Below, piece after piece: positions 1-7,881 of a stretch of DNA of 55,215 bases (positions within the stretch are counted from its first letter, which is position 1; each line of letters starts with the position of its first letter). Origin of the DNA: Curvibacter sp. (GTDB taxonomy: Bacteria > Pseudomonadota > Gammaproteobacteria > Burkholderiales > Burkholderiaceae_C); the NCBI GenBank assembly GCA_020248905.1, contig JADCGR010000044.1, positions 1 through 55,215 on the forward strand, given 5' to 3'. The notes beneath the pieces were generated by a model. That model saw only the letters and a program-made list of their open reading frames with translations, was not told where the DNA came from and made no database searches. Both the position numbers and the translations under genes were made by a program.

Positions 1-65
1 CGACACTCACCATTGCGTACTTTGACCGGCTGGGGGTACCAAGACTGTCCTGACCTCAAACTCTC

Positions 66-141
66 GAACCGCCCGGTGCGGACCCGCATGCCGGGTGGTG
101 TGGCAGGGGTGCCTCCTACAATGGAGGCCCCCTATGCCGAT
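66..141 (+). mobile_element. 3' end of a group II intron (domains V and VI)
   Basis: Positions 66-101 fold into a hairpin with the shape of group II intron domain V: a lower stem (68-77 with 90-99), a two-base bulge on the 3' side (88-89), a three-pair upper stem (78-80 with 85-87) and a four-base loop. A CGC triad lies on the 5' side of the lower stem. A second hairpin at 106-132 (GCCTCC with GGAGGC, extended by G/C pairs) fits domain VI and is followed by a pyrimidine-ending segment that could be the 3' splice site near 141. The intron body and any reverse transcriptase would lie outside the window to the left. The fold is seen; the assignment comes from memory of the motif. A plain terminator hairpin is the alternative for 106-132. 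Confidence 0.55.
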
Positions 142-155
142 CGTCGCGCAGCGCG

Positions 156-1283
156 TCAGGCGCGGCCCCACACGTCCTGGGCAGTCTCCACCACCAGGCG
201 CAGCTTGGCGCGCTGGTCTTCCACTGCGATGTCATTGCCGTGCACCGTGCTGGAAAAACCGCATTGCGGCGACAGGCAGAGCTGTTCCATGGGTACATAC
301 TTGGCGGCCTCGTTGATGCGGCGTTTGAGTTCGTCCTTGGATTCCAGTTTGCCGAACTTGGTGGTCACCAGGCCTAGCACCACGATCTTGCCCGGTGCCA
401 GGAAGCGCAGCGGGCGGAAGTCACCACTGCGGTCGTCGTCGTACTCAAGGAAGTAGGCGTCGAGGTTCATTTCCTTGAGCAGGGCCTCGGCCACCGGCTC
501 GTAATTGCCCGACGCGGCGTGCGTGCTCTTGAAATTGCCGCGGCACAGGTGCATGGCCAGGGTCATGCCGGCAGGCTTTTGCGCCACGACCTTGTTGATG
601 AACTTGGCGTAGCGATGCGGCAGCTCGTTGGGATCATCGCCGCGTTGCCGCGCCGCTTCGCGCATCTTCTCGTCGCACAGATAGGCCAGGTTGGTGTCGT
701 CCATCTGCACATAGATGCAGCCGGCGGCGGCCAGCGAACGCAGCTCGTCGCCATAGGCCTGGGCCACGTCGTCGTAGAAGCTGGGCTCGAGCTCGGGATA
801 GTGTTCCTTGCTGATGCCCGCGCGGCCACCGCGGAAGTGCAGCATGGTGGGGGAGGGGATGGTCACCTTGGCCACGCTGCCGCGGCCCGGGGCGATCTGG
901 CTCTTGAGGTACTGAAAGTCAGCGAGCTGGATGTCCTTCACGTGGCGCACCTTGTCAATCACTCGCATCACGGGCGGGGCCAGTTCCTTGGTCCCATCGG
1001 GCTTGACGATGGTGACCGGGATATCGGTCTTGACGCCGCCGATCTGCTCCAGGAAGTCGATGTGGAAGTAGGTACGGCGGAATTCCCCATCCGTGATGCT
1101 CTGCAGGCCCAAGTCTTCCTGGAACTTCACGATCTCGGTGATGGCCTTGTCCTCCACCTTGCGCAGCTGCTCGGCCGTGATTTCGCCTTTGGCCTTTTGC
1201 TCACGAGCTTGCAGCAGGTACTTGGGACGCAGAAAGCTGCCGACGTGGTCGGCGCGAAAGGGCGGGGTGGCGCGGCTGCTCAT
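156..1283 (-). CDS. MetE-like cobalamin-independent methyltransferase (C-terminal domain type)
   Basis: The 375-residue product matches stand-alone proteins related to the catalytic C-terminal half of cobalamin-independent methionine synthase (YxjG/YxjH type). The expected zinc ligands are visible: His245 and Cys247 in HLCRG, a Glu near 280 and Cys341 in SPQCGF. It starts with DHVGSFLRP, typical of this family. It lacks the N-terminal folate-binding half of full MetE (about 750 residues), so the methyl donor and acceptor cannot be named; folate- or corrinoid-linked methyl transfer to a thiol is likely. It is transcribed away from the importer operon, with a 190-bp shared upstream region. A role in recycling methyl groups from methoxylated aromatics would fit the neighbourhood but is only a guess. 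Confidence 0.85.
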   Translation of the reverse strand: MSSRATPPFRADHVGSFLRPKYLLQAREQKAKGEITAEQLRKVEDKAITEIVKFQEDLGLQSITDGEFRRTYFHIDFLEQIGGVKTDIPVTIVKPDGTKELAPPVMRVIDKVRHVKDIQLADFQYLKSQIAPGRGSVAKVTIPSPTMLHFRGGRAGISKEHYPELEPSFYDDVAQAYGDELRSLAAAGCIYVQMDDTNLAYLCDEKMREAARQRGDDPNELPHRYAKFINKVVAQKPAGMTLAMHLCRGNFKSTHAASGNYEPVAEALLKEMNLDAYFLEYDDDRSGDFRPLRFLAPGKIVVLGLVTTKFGKLESKDELKRRINEAAKYVPMEQLCLSPQCGFSSTVHGNDIAVEDQRAKLRLVVETAQDVWGRA

Positions 1284-1408
1284 GGGGTTCTCGTGGGATG
1301 TTGTTTGTGTGGCACTGCCAAGCAGTCATTCAGGGAACGACTTATGAATTATCAACCAGTTCCGGTTCTGGAGTTGCGATGGTTGCTATATTCCGGGAGT
1401 GGGTGCCG

Positions 1409-1430
1409 CAGTTCGCGGCGACGCGAACTG
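1409..1430. promoter_or_regulatory. Perfect inverted repeat upstream of the first binding-protein gene
   Basis: CAGTTCGCG and its exact complement CGCGAACTG are separated by four bases, 44 bases before the ATG at 1474. A related half site, CCAGTTC, is at 1356-1362, and a TATATT hexamer at 1387-1392 could be a -10 element. An operator or a 5' leader hairpin for the 1474 gene would fit. The cognate regulator is unknown. Confidence 0.4.
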
Positions 1431-1473
1431 GTGTCGGTCTAGCGATTCACAGCAAAAGAGAAGGAGCTAATCC

Positions 1474-2622
1474 ATGCATACACACCGCTTGCTGGCCAGA
1501 AGTGGCAGCGTCTTGCTGGTCGGCCTGGCGCTGCTGCTGGGCCTGGCACCGGCAGCTCGGGCGCAGGACATCGTGATCGGACAGATCGGTCCCTTCACGG
1601 GGCTGCCAGCGCCCGACGCCCACCAGATCAACCACGGCGCCAAGGCCTATTTCGCCCAGCTCAACAAGGCCGGCGGCATCAATGGCCGCAAAGTGGTTTT
1701 TTTCGAACTGGACGACACCTACAAGCCCGACGGCTACGTGGCGGCTTTCGAGCAGGCCATGCAGCGCAAGCCCCTGGCCCTGCTGTCCCCTGTGGGTTCG
1801 GTCGCGCTCCAGCGCATGTTTGCTGACAAGCTGCTGGACAAGCACGATCTGGTCATGATGAACGCAGTCCCCGGGGCCGAGTCGTTCCGTAACCCGGGTC
1901 ATCCCCGGCTGTTTCATGTGCGCGCGGGCGACAAGCAGCAGATTGAAAAGATCGTGAACCACGCGCGCACTCTGGGTATCGTCAAGCTGGCGGTGATGCA
2001 TCAGGACATTCCCATGGGTGTTTCGGGCATCAAGGTGGTGACGGACGAGGCCGTCCGGCTTACGGGGATGGAGGTCCAGGGCGTTGCATCTGCTTTCAAA
2101 CCCGAAGATCAGGCCCGAGTGGCTGCGGAGATCTTCAAGCTCAATCCCCAGGGTGTGTTGGTCATCGGCGCGCCGCCTTTCACCGCCAATGGCGTGGCCG
2201 CTCTGCGCAAGGCAGGGGTCATGCAGCCCGTCTTCGTGCTGGACTACACTGCACCGGGCATGCTCGCCAAGGTGGCCACCCTTGAGCTTGCACGCGGCGT
2301 GGGCATCGCCCAGGTCTATCCCAATCCCAACGGCAAGACCAAGGGCGTGGTGCGCGACTTCCGGCTTGCCATGAAGGCCGCCTATCCGGATCTCGAAAGC
2401 TACGCAGCTTTCCATATGGAAGGCTACTTGTCGGCCCGCATCCTTGCCGAGGGCCTTAAGCGCGTTCGCGGCGAGATCACGCCGGCCGCGCTGGCCAAAA
2501 GCCTGCAGAGCATGGGTGAGCTCGACTTCGATGGCTACCGTATAGACTTTTCCAAGGGCAACGCAGGCAGCCGCTTTGTCGACATTGCGGTGATGGACCA
2601 GGAAGGCCGCCTGCGCTACTGA
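1474..2622 (+). CDS. Periplasmic branched-chain amino acid-type ABC substrate-binding protein
   Basis: The 382-residue protein belongs to the Leu/Ile/Val-binding (Peripla_BP_6) family. A signal peptide with a basic start, a Leu-rich core and an ARAQ cleavage site near residue 31 is followed by the usual first strand DIVIGQIGPFTG. An AAGGAG-like ribosome binding site lies just before the ATG. Proteins of this family in aromatic-degrading betaproteobacteria often bind aromatic acids rather than amino acids, and the neighbouring pathway makes that plausible. It is followed by a 444-bp gap, so it may be a separate transcription unit from the second binding protein at 3067. Confidence 0.9.
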   Translation: MHTHRLLARSGSVLLVGLALLLGLAPAARAQDIVIGQIGPFTGLPAPDAHQINHGAKAYFAQLNKAGGINGRKVVFFELDDTYKPDGYVAAFEQAMQRKPLALLSPVGSVALQRMFADKLLDKHDLVMMNAVPGAESFRNPGHPRLFHVRAGDKQQIEKIVNHARTLGIVKLAVMHQDIPMGVSGIKVVTDEAVRLTGMEVQGVASAFKPEDQARVAAEIFKLNPQGVLVIGAPPFTANGVAALRKAGVMQPVFVLDYTAPGMLAKVATLELARGVGIAQVYPNPNGKTKGVVRDFRLAMKAAYPDLESYAAFHMEGYLSARILAEGLKRVRGEITPAALAKSLQSMGELDFDGYRIDFSKGNAGSRFVDIAVMDQEGRLRY

Positions 2623-3066
2623 GCTTCCCAGTTTTGCACTTGCCTGCGACCGCTCACGTGCCGCCCTACTTGGTTTTGTGTGTCAGTTGGGCCCGGGCAA
2701 GTTCTGAACAAGTCCCGCCATGGGCGTTCGAGTCAAGAACGGGATGATTTAGCCGTCCACACCGCGCGTCGTGTGCCCGTTGGCACACGCAAGCGATTGG
2801 GTGGGCAAATGGCTCGTTTATCGGCCGAACCCTTTCGGGGGCGCGGTTTTGCGCCTTGCGGCTCATCCCGAGAAATCCGCGCCGCGCACGGCGCGAGCTG
2901 ATCAGACCTTCCCTGGATATCTCAGTTTGCTATATCTCGCAGTCGGGAAATGGGCTTGCGCCTGCTGCGAATTCGTACCAAAGTGGAGAACCCTCACGAA
3001 TTTGGGGGCATCCCCGCAGACGGTTGAACGGGATGCGTCGAGTGACAACACCTCTAGGAGCGTTTC
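2623..3066. other. Long intergenic region between two binding-protein genes
   Basis: No convincing gene is present. Short reading frames on both strands have no recognisable domain. A small hairpin, TGTGCC-cgtt-GGCACA, lies near 2772-2787, and a looser one joins TCCCG with CGGGA around 2714-2745. The segment 2815-2900 is GC-rich and looks like remnant or repeat sequence. The part after 2930 is more AT-rich and is the likely promoter region of the 3067 gene, whose ribosome binding site (AGGAG) sits at about 3056-3060. Confidence 0.5.
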
Positions 3067-4242
3067 ATGAACAAGCGAGTGTTTTTTGGTGCGTGCGCGC
3101 TGGCGCTGGCCGCGCTCACGTCCACGACTGTGCTGGCCCAGGACAACACCTTTAAGATCGGCCTGATCCTGCCCATGACGGGCCAGCAGGCGTCCACCGG
3201 CCGCCAGATTGAGGCAGCCGTCAAGCTTTACATGGCGCAGAATGGCGACACCGTTGCGGGCAAGAAGGTCCAGGTCATCCTCAAGGACGACACCAGCGTG
3301 CCCGACGTGACCAAGCGCCTGGCGCAGGAGCTGGTGGTCAACGACAAGGTCAATGTGCTGGCCGGTTTCGGCATCACGCCCTCGGCCTTCGCCACCGCCC
3401 CGATTGCCACCCAGGCCAAGACGCCGATGGTGGTGATGGCGGCCGGTACATCGACCATCACGCAGTCCTCGCCCTACATCGTGCGCACCAGCTTCACGCT
3501 GGCGCAGTCCTCGGTGGCCATGGCCGACTGGGCGCCGGCCAAGGGTGGCATCAAGAAAGTGGTGACCATGGTAAGCGACTACGGTCCAGGCCATGACGCC
3601 GAGAAGTTCTTCCGCGACCGTTTCATCTTCAACGGCGGCACGGTCATCGAATCCCTGCGCGTGCCCATGCGTAATCCGGACTTCGCCCCCTTCCTGCAGA
3701 AGGTCCGTGACCTCAAGCCCGATGGCCTCTTCGTCTTTGTGCCCTCGGGCACCGGCGCTGCCGTGATGAAGCAGTTCCTGGAGCGTGGCATGGACAAGGC
3801 TGGTATCAAGCTCATCGGACCTGGCGACATCACGGACGATGACCAGCTCAACGACATGGGCGATGGCGCCCTTGGCGTGGTCACGGCGCACTTTTACTCG
3901 GCCGCGCACCCCTCTGCGACCAACAAGAAGTTCGTCGAGGCCTTCAAGAAGGCCAACAAGGGCATGCGCCCCAACTTCATGGCCGTCGGCGGCTATGACG
4001 GCATGCGCGTGATCTACGAAGCCCTCAAGATCACCAAGGGCCAGGGCGGCGGCGATGCGCTGCTGCAAGCCATGAAGGGACAGGTCTGGGAAAGCCCGCG
4101 CGGCCCGATGTTCATCGACGCGCAGACGCGCGACGTCGTCCACAACATCTACCTGCGCAAGGTCGAGAAGCAGGGCGGTGAGCTGTTCAACATCGAGTTT
4201 GACGCGATCAAGGACGTCAAGGATCCGGGCAAGAACAAGTAA
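3067..4242 (+). CDS. Periplasmic branched-chain amino acid-type ABC substrate-binding protein
   Basis: The 391-residue protein is a second LivJ/LivK-type (Peripla_BP_6) binding protein. Its signal peptide ends at VLAQ (about residue 25), followed by NTFKIGLILPMTGQQAS. It heads the importer operon: permeases follow at 4312 and 5338 and ATPases at 6300 and 7144. A strong stem-loop with a T run sits between it and the first permease, a usual arrangement for making more binding protein than membrane subunits. The substrate cannot be read from sequence; aromatic carboxylates are plausible given the catabolic operon nearby. It differs clearly from the 1474 protein, so this is not a recent duplication. 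Confidence 0.92.
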   Translation: MNKRVFFGACALALAALTSTTVLAQDNTFKIGLILPMTGQQASTGRQIEAAVKLYMAQNGDTVAGKKVQVILKDDTSVPDVTKRLAQELVVNDKVNVLAGFGITPSAFATAPIATQAKTPMVVMAAGTSTITQSSPYIVRTSFTLAQSSVAMADWAPAKGGIKKVVTMVSDYGPGHDAEKFFRDRFIFNGGTVIESLRVPMRNPDFAPFLQKVRDLKPDGLFVFVPSGTGAAVMKQFLERGMDKAGIKLIGPGDITDDDQLNDMGDGALGVVTAHFYSAAHPSATNKKFVEAFKKANKGMRPNFMAVGGYDGMRVIYEALKITKGQGGGDALLQAMKGQVWESPRGPMFIDAQTRDVVHNIYLRKVEKQGGELFNIEFDAIKDVKDPGKNK

Positions 4243-4252
4243 GCCGATCCTC

Positions 4253-4290
4253 ATGGGCGCCACCCGCCCCGGTGGTGCCCATGTATTTTT
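4253..4290 (+). terminator. Attenuating terminator between binding protein and permease genes
   Basis: A 12-pair stem (4253-4264 with 4271-4282, one G-T wobble) with a six-base loop is followed by GTATTTTT. This is a standard intrinsic terminator. Because the liv permease gene follows 22 bases later in the same direction, partial read-through probably sets a high ratio of binding protein to transporter core. Confidence 0.75.
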
Positions 4291-4311
4291 CCGAGGCGGA
4301 CTCCAGACTTC

Positions 4312-5184
4312 ATGCTGACCATCCTTTTCGACGGCATTGCCTACGGCATGCTGCTTTTCATCCTGGCGGTCGGACTGTCCGTCACGATGGGCCTGATGAA
4401 CTTCATCAACCTGGCCCACGGTGCCTTTGCCATGGTGGGCGGTTACGTCACCGTCATCCTGATGCAGCGCTATGGCGTGCCCTTCCTCATCTGCCTCCCC
4501 GTGGCCTTTGTCATTGTGGCCCTACTGGGCGCCGTGCTGGAGCGCACGCTGTACCGGCCCATGTACCACCGTACCCATCTGGACCAGGTGCTGTTTTCCA
4601 TCGGCCTGACCTTCATGGCAGTCGCGGCGATGGACTACTTCATGACCTCCAGCCAGCAGATCATCCAGCTGCCGGAGTGGTTGCGTGGCCGCACCGAGCT
4701 TGGCAGCGATCCCTGGACGCTGGGCATGGGGCATTACCGGCTCTTGATCATCGCCATCTGCGCGGCGCTGACCATCGCCCTGCAGTACGTGCTGACGCGC
4801 ACGCGCTTTGGCAGCCGCCTGCGCGCCTCGGTGGACGACCAGCGGGTGGCGGCAGGCCTGGGCATCAACGTCGATGTCGTGTTCCTGCTCACCTTCGCCG
4901 CAGGCTCGGGTCTGGCCGGCCTGGGCGGCGCGCTGGGCGCCGAGGTGATGGGGCTGGACCCGCACTTCCCGCTCAAGAACATGATCTATTTCCTGATCGT
5001 CGTGGCCGTCGGCGGCACCTCGTCCATCACCGGGCCGCTGCTGGCCGCTCTGCTGCTGGGCATCGCAGACGTCGCGGGCAAGTACTACATTCCGCGGTTC
5101 GGTGCCTTCATTGTCTATTTCCTCATGATCGTCATCCTGATCTGGCGCCCCCAGGGCCTGTTCGTGCGCAAGGGGGGCAAGTGA
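4312..5184 (+). CDS. livH: Branched-chain amino acid-type ABC transporter permease, LivH family
   Basis: The 290-residue inner-membrane protein is hydrophobic throughout, with about eight predicted membrane segments and the LivH opening (DGIAYGMLLFILAVGLSVTMGLMNFINLAHGAF). The NLAHG motif and the C-terminal GPLLAALLLG region are typical of BPD_transp_2 permeases. It pairs with the LivM homologue at 5338 to form the channel. The symbol reflects family membership, not proven amino-acid transport. The frame starts with ATG at 4312, inside the downstream flank of the terminator hairpin. Confidence 0.92.
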   Translation: MLTILFDGIAYGMLLFILAVGLSVTMGLMNFINLAHGAFAMVGGYVTVILMQRYGVPFLICLPVAFVIVALLGAVLERTLYRPMYHRTHLDQVLFSIGLTFMAVAAMDYFMTSSQQIIQLPEWLRGRTELGSDPWTLGMGHYRLLIIAICAALTIALQYVLTRTRFGSRLRASVDDQRVAAGLGINVDVVFLLTFAAGSGLAGLGGALGAEVMGLDPHFPLKNMIYFLIVVAVGGTSSITGPLLAALLLGIADVAGKYYIPRFGAFIVYFLMIVILIWRPQGLFVRKGGK

Positions 5185-5188
5185 TGAA

Positions 5189-5334
5189 ACACCCCCAGGC
5201 TGCGCGCACTGCGTGTCGCTGCGCCACCCCCCTTGCAGGGGCAACACCAGTGGCCCGGCAAAGCCGGCTCCACGGTGTTCTCGGCCTAGGCCATTTCGTG
5301 CGTTGCCAGCCTTGCGAGGCGCGCAGGAGTCCCT
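5189..5334 (+). repeat. Dispersed intergenic repeat, family A, copy 1
   Basis: This roughly 145-bp segment fills the livH-livM gap. It matches 17455-17600 in the same orientation, with near identity in blocks such as ACCCCCAGGCTGCGCGCACT, CCCCCTTGCAGGGG and GGCAAAGCCGG, and weaker similarity in the last 60 bases. It contains a CCCCTTGCAGGGG hairpin. It separates two genes whose homologues are usually adjacent, so it is probably an insertion. Confidence 0.75.
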
Positions 5335-5337
5335 GAC

Positions 5338-6303
5338 ATGAAACGATCATTTGAATCCTTGCGCGAAACCCAGCGCTGGAAGCTCTGGGAGCCCCTGTTC
5401 TGGCTGCTTGCACTGGCCTCGCCGTGGCTGGCCGGCAACCACGCGCTCATCATCAACGAGATCGCTATCGTCGCCCTGTTCGCGATGTCGCTGGACCTGA
5501 TCCTGGGCTACGCGGGCATCGTGTCGCTGGGCCATGGCGCCTTCTTCGGCATGGGAGCTTATGCCGCAGCCCTGTTTGCCAAACACCTGCATCCGGATCC
5601 GCTGGTGGGTCTGGCTTTTGCCATCGCCGTCTCGACGGCGCTGGGTGCCGTGGCCTCGCTGGGCATCATGCGCGGTTCCGACCTCACGCGTCTGATGGTC
5701 ACGGTCGGCGTGCTCATGATCCTGATGGAGCTGGCGAACAAGCTTGACTGGCTCACCGGCGGTGCCGACGGCCTGCAAGGCGTCGTGATGGGCCCGCTGC
5801 TTGGCACGTTCGAGTTTGATCTGTACGGCCGCGTCGCCGCGTGGTACTCGCTGGCAGTGCTGCTGGTGTTCTTCCTCCTCTCGCGCCGTCTCGTTCAGTC
5901 TCCGCTGGGCTCCACGCTGGTGGCGCTGCGTGACAACCGCCTGCGCGCCATGGCCATCGGCATACCCGTGACCTCGCGCCTGGTGGTGGTCTACACCATC
6001 GCCGGTGGCATGGCGGGCGCCGCCGGGGCGCTGCTGGCGCAGACCACCAGCTTCGCCTCGGTCGAGGTCTTCGGTTTCGACCGCTCGGCCGATCTCGTGC
6101 TGCTCGTCGTCATGGGTGGCACCGGCTGGCTCTATGGCGGCGTGATCGGCGCCGTGGTCTTCAAGCTGCTGCAGGACTGGATCTCTTCCATCACCCCGCA
6201 GTACTGGACTTTCTGGATCGGCCTCTTCCTCGTTGTGCTCATGCTCGTCGGTCGGGAGCGCCTGATCCGGCCCTGGATGTGGTTTGGAGGGCGCAAGTCA
6301 TGA
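5338..6303 (+). CDS. livM: Branched-chain amino acid-type ABC transporter permease, LivM family
   Basis: The 321-residue inner-membrane permease carries the LivM hallmark around residues 50-75 (LDLILGYAGIVSLGHGAFFGMGAY) and several further hydrophobic segments. It is the partner of the LivH homologue. Its stop codon overlaps the ATG of the ATPase gene at 6300 (ATGA), indicating translational coupling. The ATG at 5338 directly follows repeat family A copy 1, which contributes the sequence upstream of the start. Confidence 0.92.
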   Translation: MKRSFESLRETQRWKLWEPLFWLLALASPWLAGNHALIINEIAIVALFAMSLDLILGYAGIVSLGHGAFFGMGAYAAALFAKHLHPDPLVGLAFAIAVSTALGAVASLGIMRGSDLTRLMVTVGVLMILMELANKLDWLTGGADGLQGVVMGPLLGTFEFDLYGRVAAWYSLAVLLVFFLLSRRLVQSPLGSTLVALRDNRLRAMAIGIPVTSRLVVVYTIAGGMAGAAGALLAQTTSFASVEVFGFDRSADLVLLVVMGGTGWLYGGVIGAVVFKLLQDWISSITPQYWTFWIGLFLVVLMLVGRERLIRPWMWFGGRKS

Positions 6304-7151
6304 GCACCTCTGACATCGTTCTTTCCGCGCAGAACCTCGTCAAGCGCTTTGGCGGTATCACCGCCACGGGCAACGTGTCGCTGGACCTGCACAAGGGCGC
6401 GCGCCATGCCCTGATTGGGCCCAATGGCGCTGGCAAGACCACGCTCATCAACCTGCTGACGGGCGTGCTGGAGCCCACCGAGGGTCGCATCGTCCTGCAA
6501 GGCCAGGATATCACCCGCCTGGCCCCGCACCAGCGCGTACGGCGCGGCATGGTCCGCACCTTCCAGATCAATCAGCTGTTTGACACGCTCACGCCTGTGC
6601 AGACCCTCGCCATGGCAGTGTCCCAGCACATGGGGCTGGGCCGTCGCTGGTGGCAACCGCTGGGCCGCAATGACGCCGTGACCGAGCGCTGCGACATGCT
6701 GCTGGAGCAGTTTCACCTGACCGAGGTGATGAACCAGAAGACGCAGGTGCTTGCGTATGCCAAGCGCCGCTTGCTGGAGATTGCCATTGCCCTGGCCTGC
6801 GAGCCGCGTGTGCTGCTGCTTGACGAGCCGGTGGCTGGCGTGCCCGCCGGTGAGCGCGAGGAACTGTTGCGCACTGTGGCCGCCTTGCCCGCCGATGTCT
6901 CGGTGCTCCTGATTGAACACGACATGGATCTGGTTTTCAGTTTTGCCAGGCGCATGACCGTGCTGGTCAACGGCACCGTGCTCACCGAGGGTGACCCCGA
7001 CACCATTGCCAACGACCCGCAGGTCAAGGCCGTCTACCTCGGGCATGGCGAGGAGGCCAGCGCCGCCGGGCCGTCCCAAGGCGCGAGCGCCCCCTCGGGA
7101 GGCAGCGCAGCACACGAAGTGGCAAGCGTGGGGGTCAATCATCATGGCTGA
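6300..7151 (+). CDS. livG: ABC transporter ATP-binding protein, LivG family, with repeat-encoded C-terminus
   Basis: The 283-residue ATPase has Walker A GPNGAGKTT at about residues 40-48 and Walker B VLLLDEP. The signature segment reads LAYAKRRLLEI where LivG proteins usually have L-S/P-Y-G; the missing Gly is notable. The ATG at 6300 was chosen because it overlaps the livM stop and gives the normal N-terminus. Family members end soon after the segment VKAVYLG. Here about 30 more residues follow, encoded by a 76-bp dispersed repeat (7059-7134), and the gene runs 8 bases into livF. Confidence 0.92.
   Translation: MSTSDIVLSAQNLVKRFGGITATGNVSLDLHKGARHALIGPNGAGKTTLINLLTGVLEPTEGRIVLQGQDITRLAPHQRVRRGMVRTFQINQLFDTLTPVQTLAMAVSQHMGLGRRWWQPLGRNDAVTERCDMLLEQFHLTEVMNQKTQVLAYAKRRLLEIAIALACEPRVLLLDEPVAGVPAGEREELLRTVAALPADVSVLLIEHDMDLVFSFARRMTVLVNGTVLTEGDPDTIANDPQVKAVYLGHGEEASAAGPSQGASAPSGGSAAHEVASVGVNHHG
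7059..7134 (+). repeat. Dispersed repeat, family B, copy 1, inside the livG 3' end
   Basis: This 76-bp segment matches the reverse complement of 31452-31527 at 71 of 76 positions by direct comparison. It encodes SAAGPSQGASAPSGGSAA plus HEVASVG at the LivG C-terminus. The copy in ybgC is read in the same frame. It is GC-rich, with a short CCCCCTCGGG-type hairpin core. Confidence 0.9.
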
Positions 7152-7848
7152 TCTGCTGCAGGTCGAAAAGCTCAGTGCCGGCTACGGCGAGGCTGTGGTG
7201 CTGCACGATGTGTCGGTGGCCCTGCCCCAGGGCCAGACACTGGCGCTGCTGGGGCGCAACGGCACCGGCAAGACCACCTTCATGAACACCCTGGCGGGTG
7301 TGACGCGCCAGCACGGCGGCACCATCACCTTCGATGGTATCGCCTTGCACAAGGTGCCGCTGCACCAGCGTGCCGCCGCAGGTATCGGCTGGGTGCCACA
7401 GGAGCGCAACATCTTCAAGTCGCTCACGGTGGACGAGAACCTCACCGCCGTGGCCCGCCCGGGCCCGTGGACGCCGGCGCGCGCCTACGAGATGTTCCCT
7501 CGCCTGGCCGAGCGCAAGACCAACCTCGGGACCCAGCTCTCGGGCGGAGAGCAGCAGATGCTGGCGGTGGCGCGGGCCCTGGTGCTCAACCCCAAGCTGC
7601 TGCTGCTGGACGAGCCGCTGGAAGGACTGGCGCCCATCATCGTGCAGGAGCTGCTGCGCGCGATTCGCCGTATCACGCGCGAGGAGGGCCTGTCGGCCAT
7701 CATCGTCGAGCAGCACCCGCAAGCCATCCTCGCCATTTCGGATGTGGCCGCTGTGCTCGACCGCGGTACCGTCGTCCACACCGGCACGGCACAATCGCTG
7801 CGCGAGCAGCCCGAACTGCTGGACCGTTTGCTGGGGGTAGCGCGCTGA
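7144..7848 (+). CDS. livF: ABC transporter ATP-binding protein, LivF family
   Basis: The 234-residue ATPase has an intact Walker A (GRNGTGKTT), signature LSGGEQQMLAVARAL and Walker B LLLLDEPLEG. The LEGLAP segment and WVPQERNIF are typical of LivF. The ATG at 7144 (MADLLQVEKLSAGYG) is the standard family start and lies inside the end of livG, so the start falls just past repeat family B. With LivG it powers the permease pair. Confidence 0.93.
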   Translation: MADLLQVEKLSAGYGEAVVLHDVSVALPQGQTLALLGRNGTGKTTFMNTLAGVTRQHGGTITFDGIALHKVPLHQRAAAGIGWVPQERNIFKSLTVDENLTAVARPGPWTPARAYEMFPRLAERKTNLGTQLSGGEQQMLAVARALVLNPKLLLLDEPLEGLAPIIVQELLRAIRRITREEGLSAIIVEQHPQAILAISDVAAVLDRGTVVHTGTAQSLREQPELLDRLLGVAR

Positions 7849-7881
7849 GCGCCACCACCGTTTTTTTCGAGGAGACCCTTC

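Noticed and set aside
1370-1386. Sigma-54 promoter before the 1474 gene
   Set aside because: GG and GC elements are present but separated by 13 rather than 10 bases.
519-1442. 307-codon plus-strand frame opposite the MetE-like gene
   Set aside because: Antisense shadow; the minus-strand protein has all zinc ligands.
2902-4419. 505-codon minus-strand frame opposite the 3067 binding protein
   Set aside because: His/Arg/Gly-rich shadow translation without domains; the plus-strand gene has a signal peptide and family motifs.
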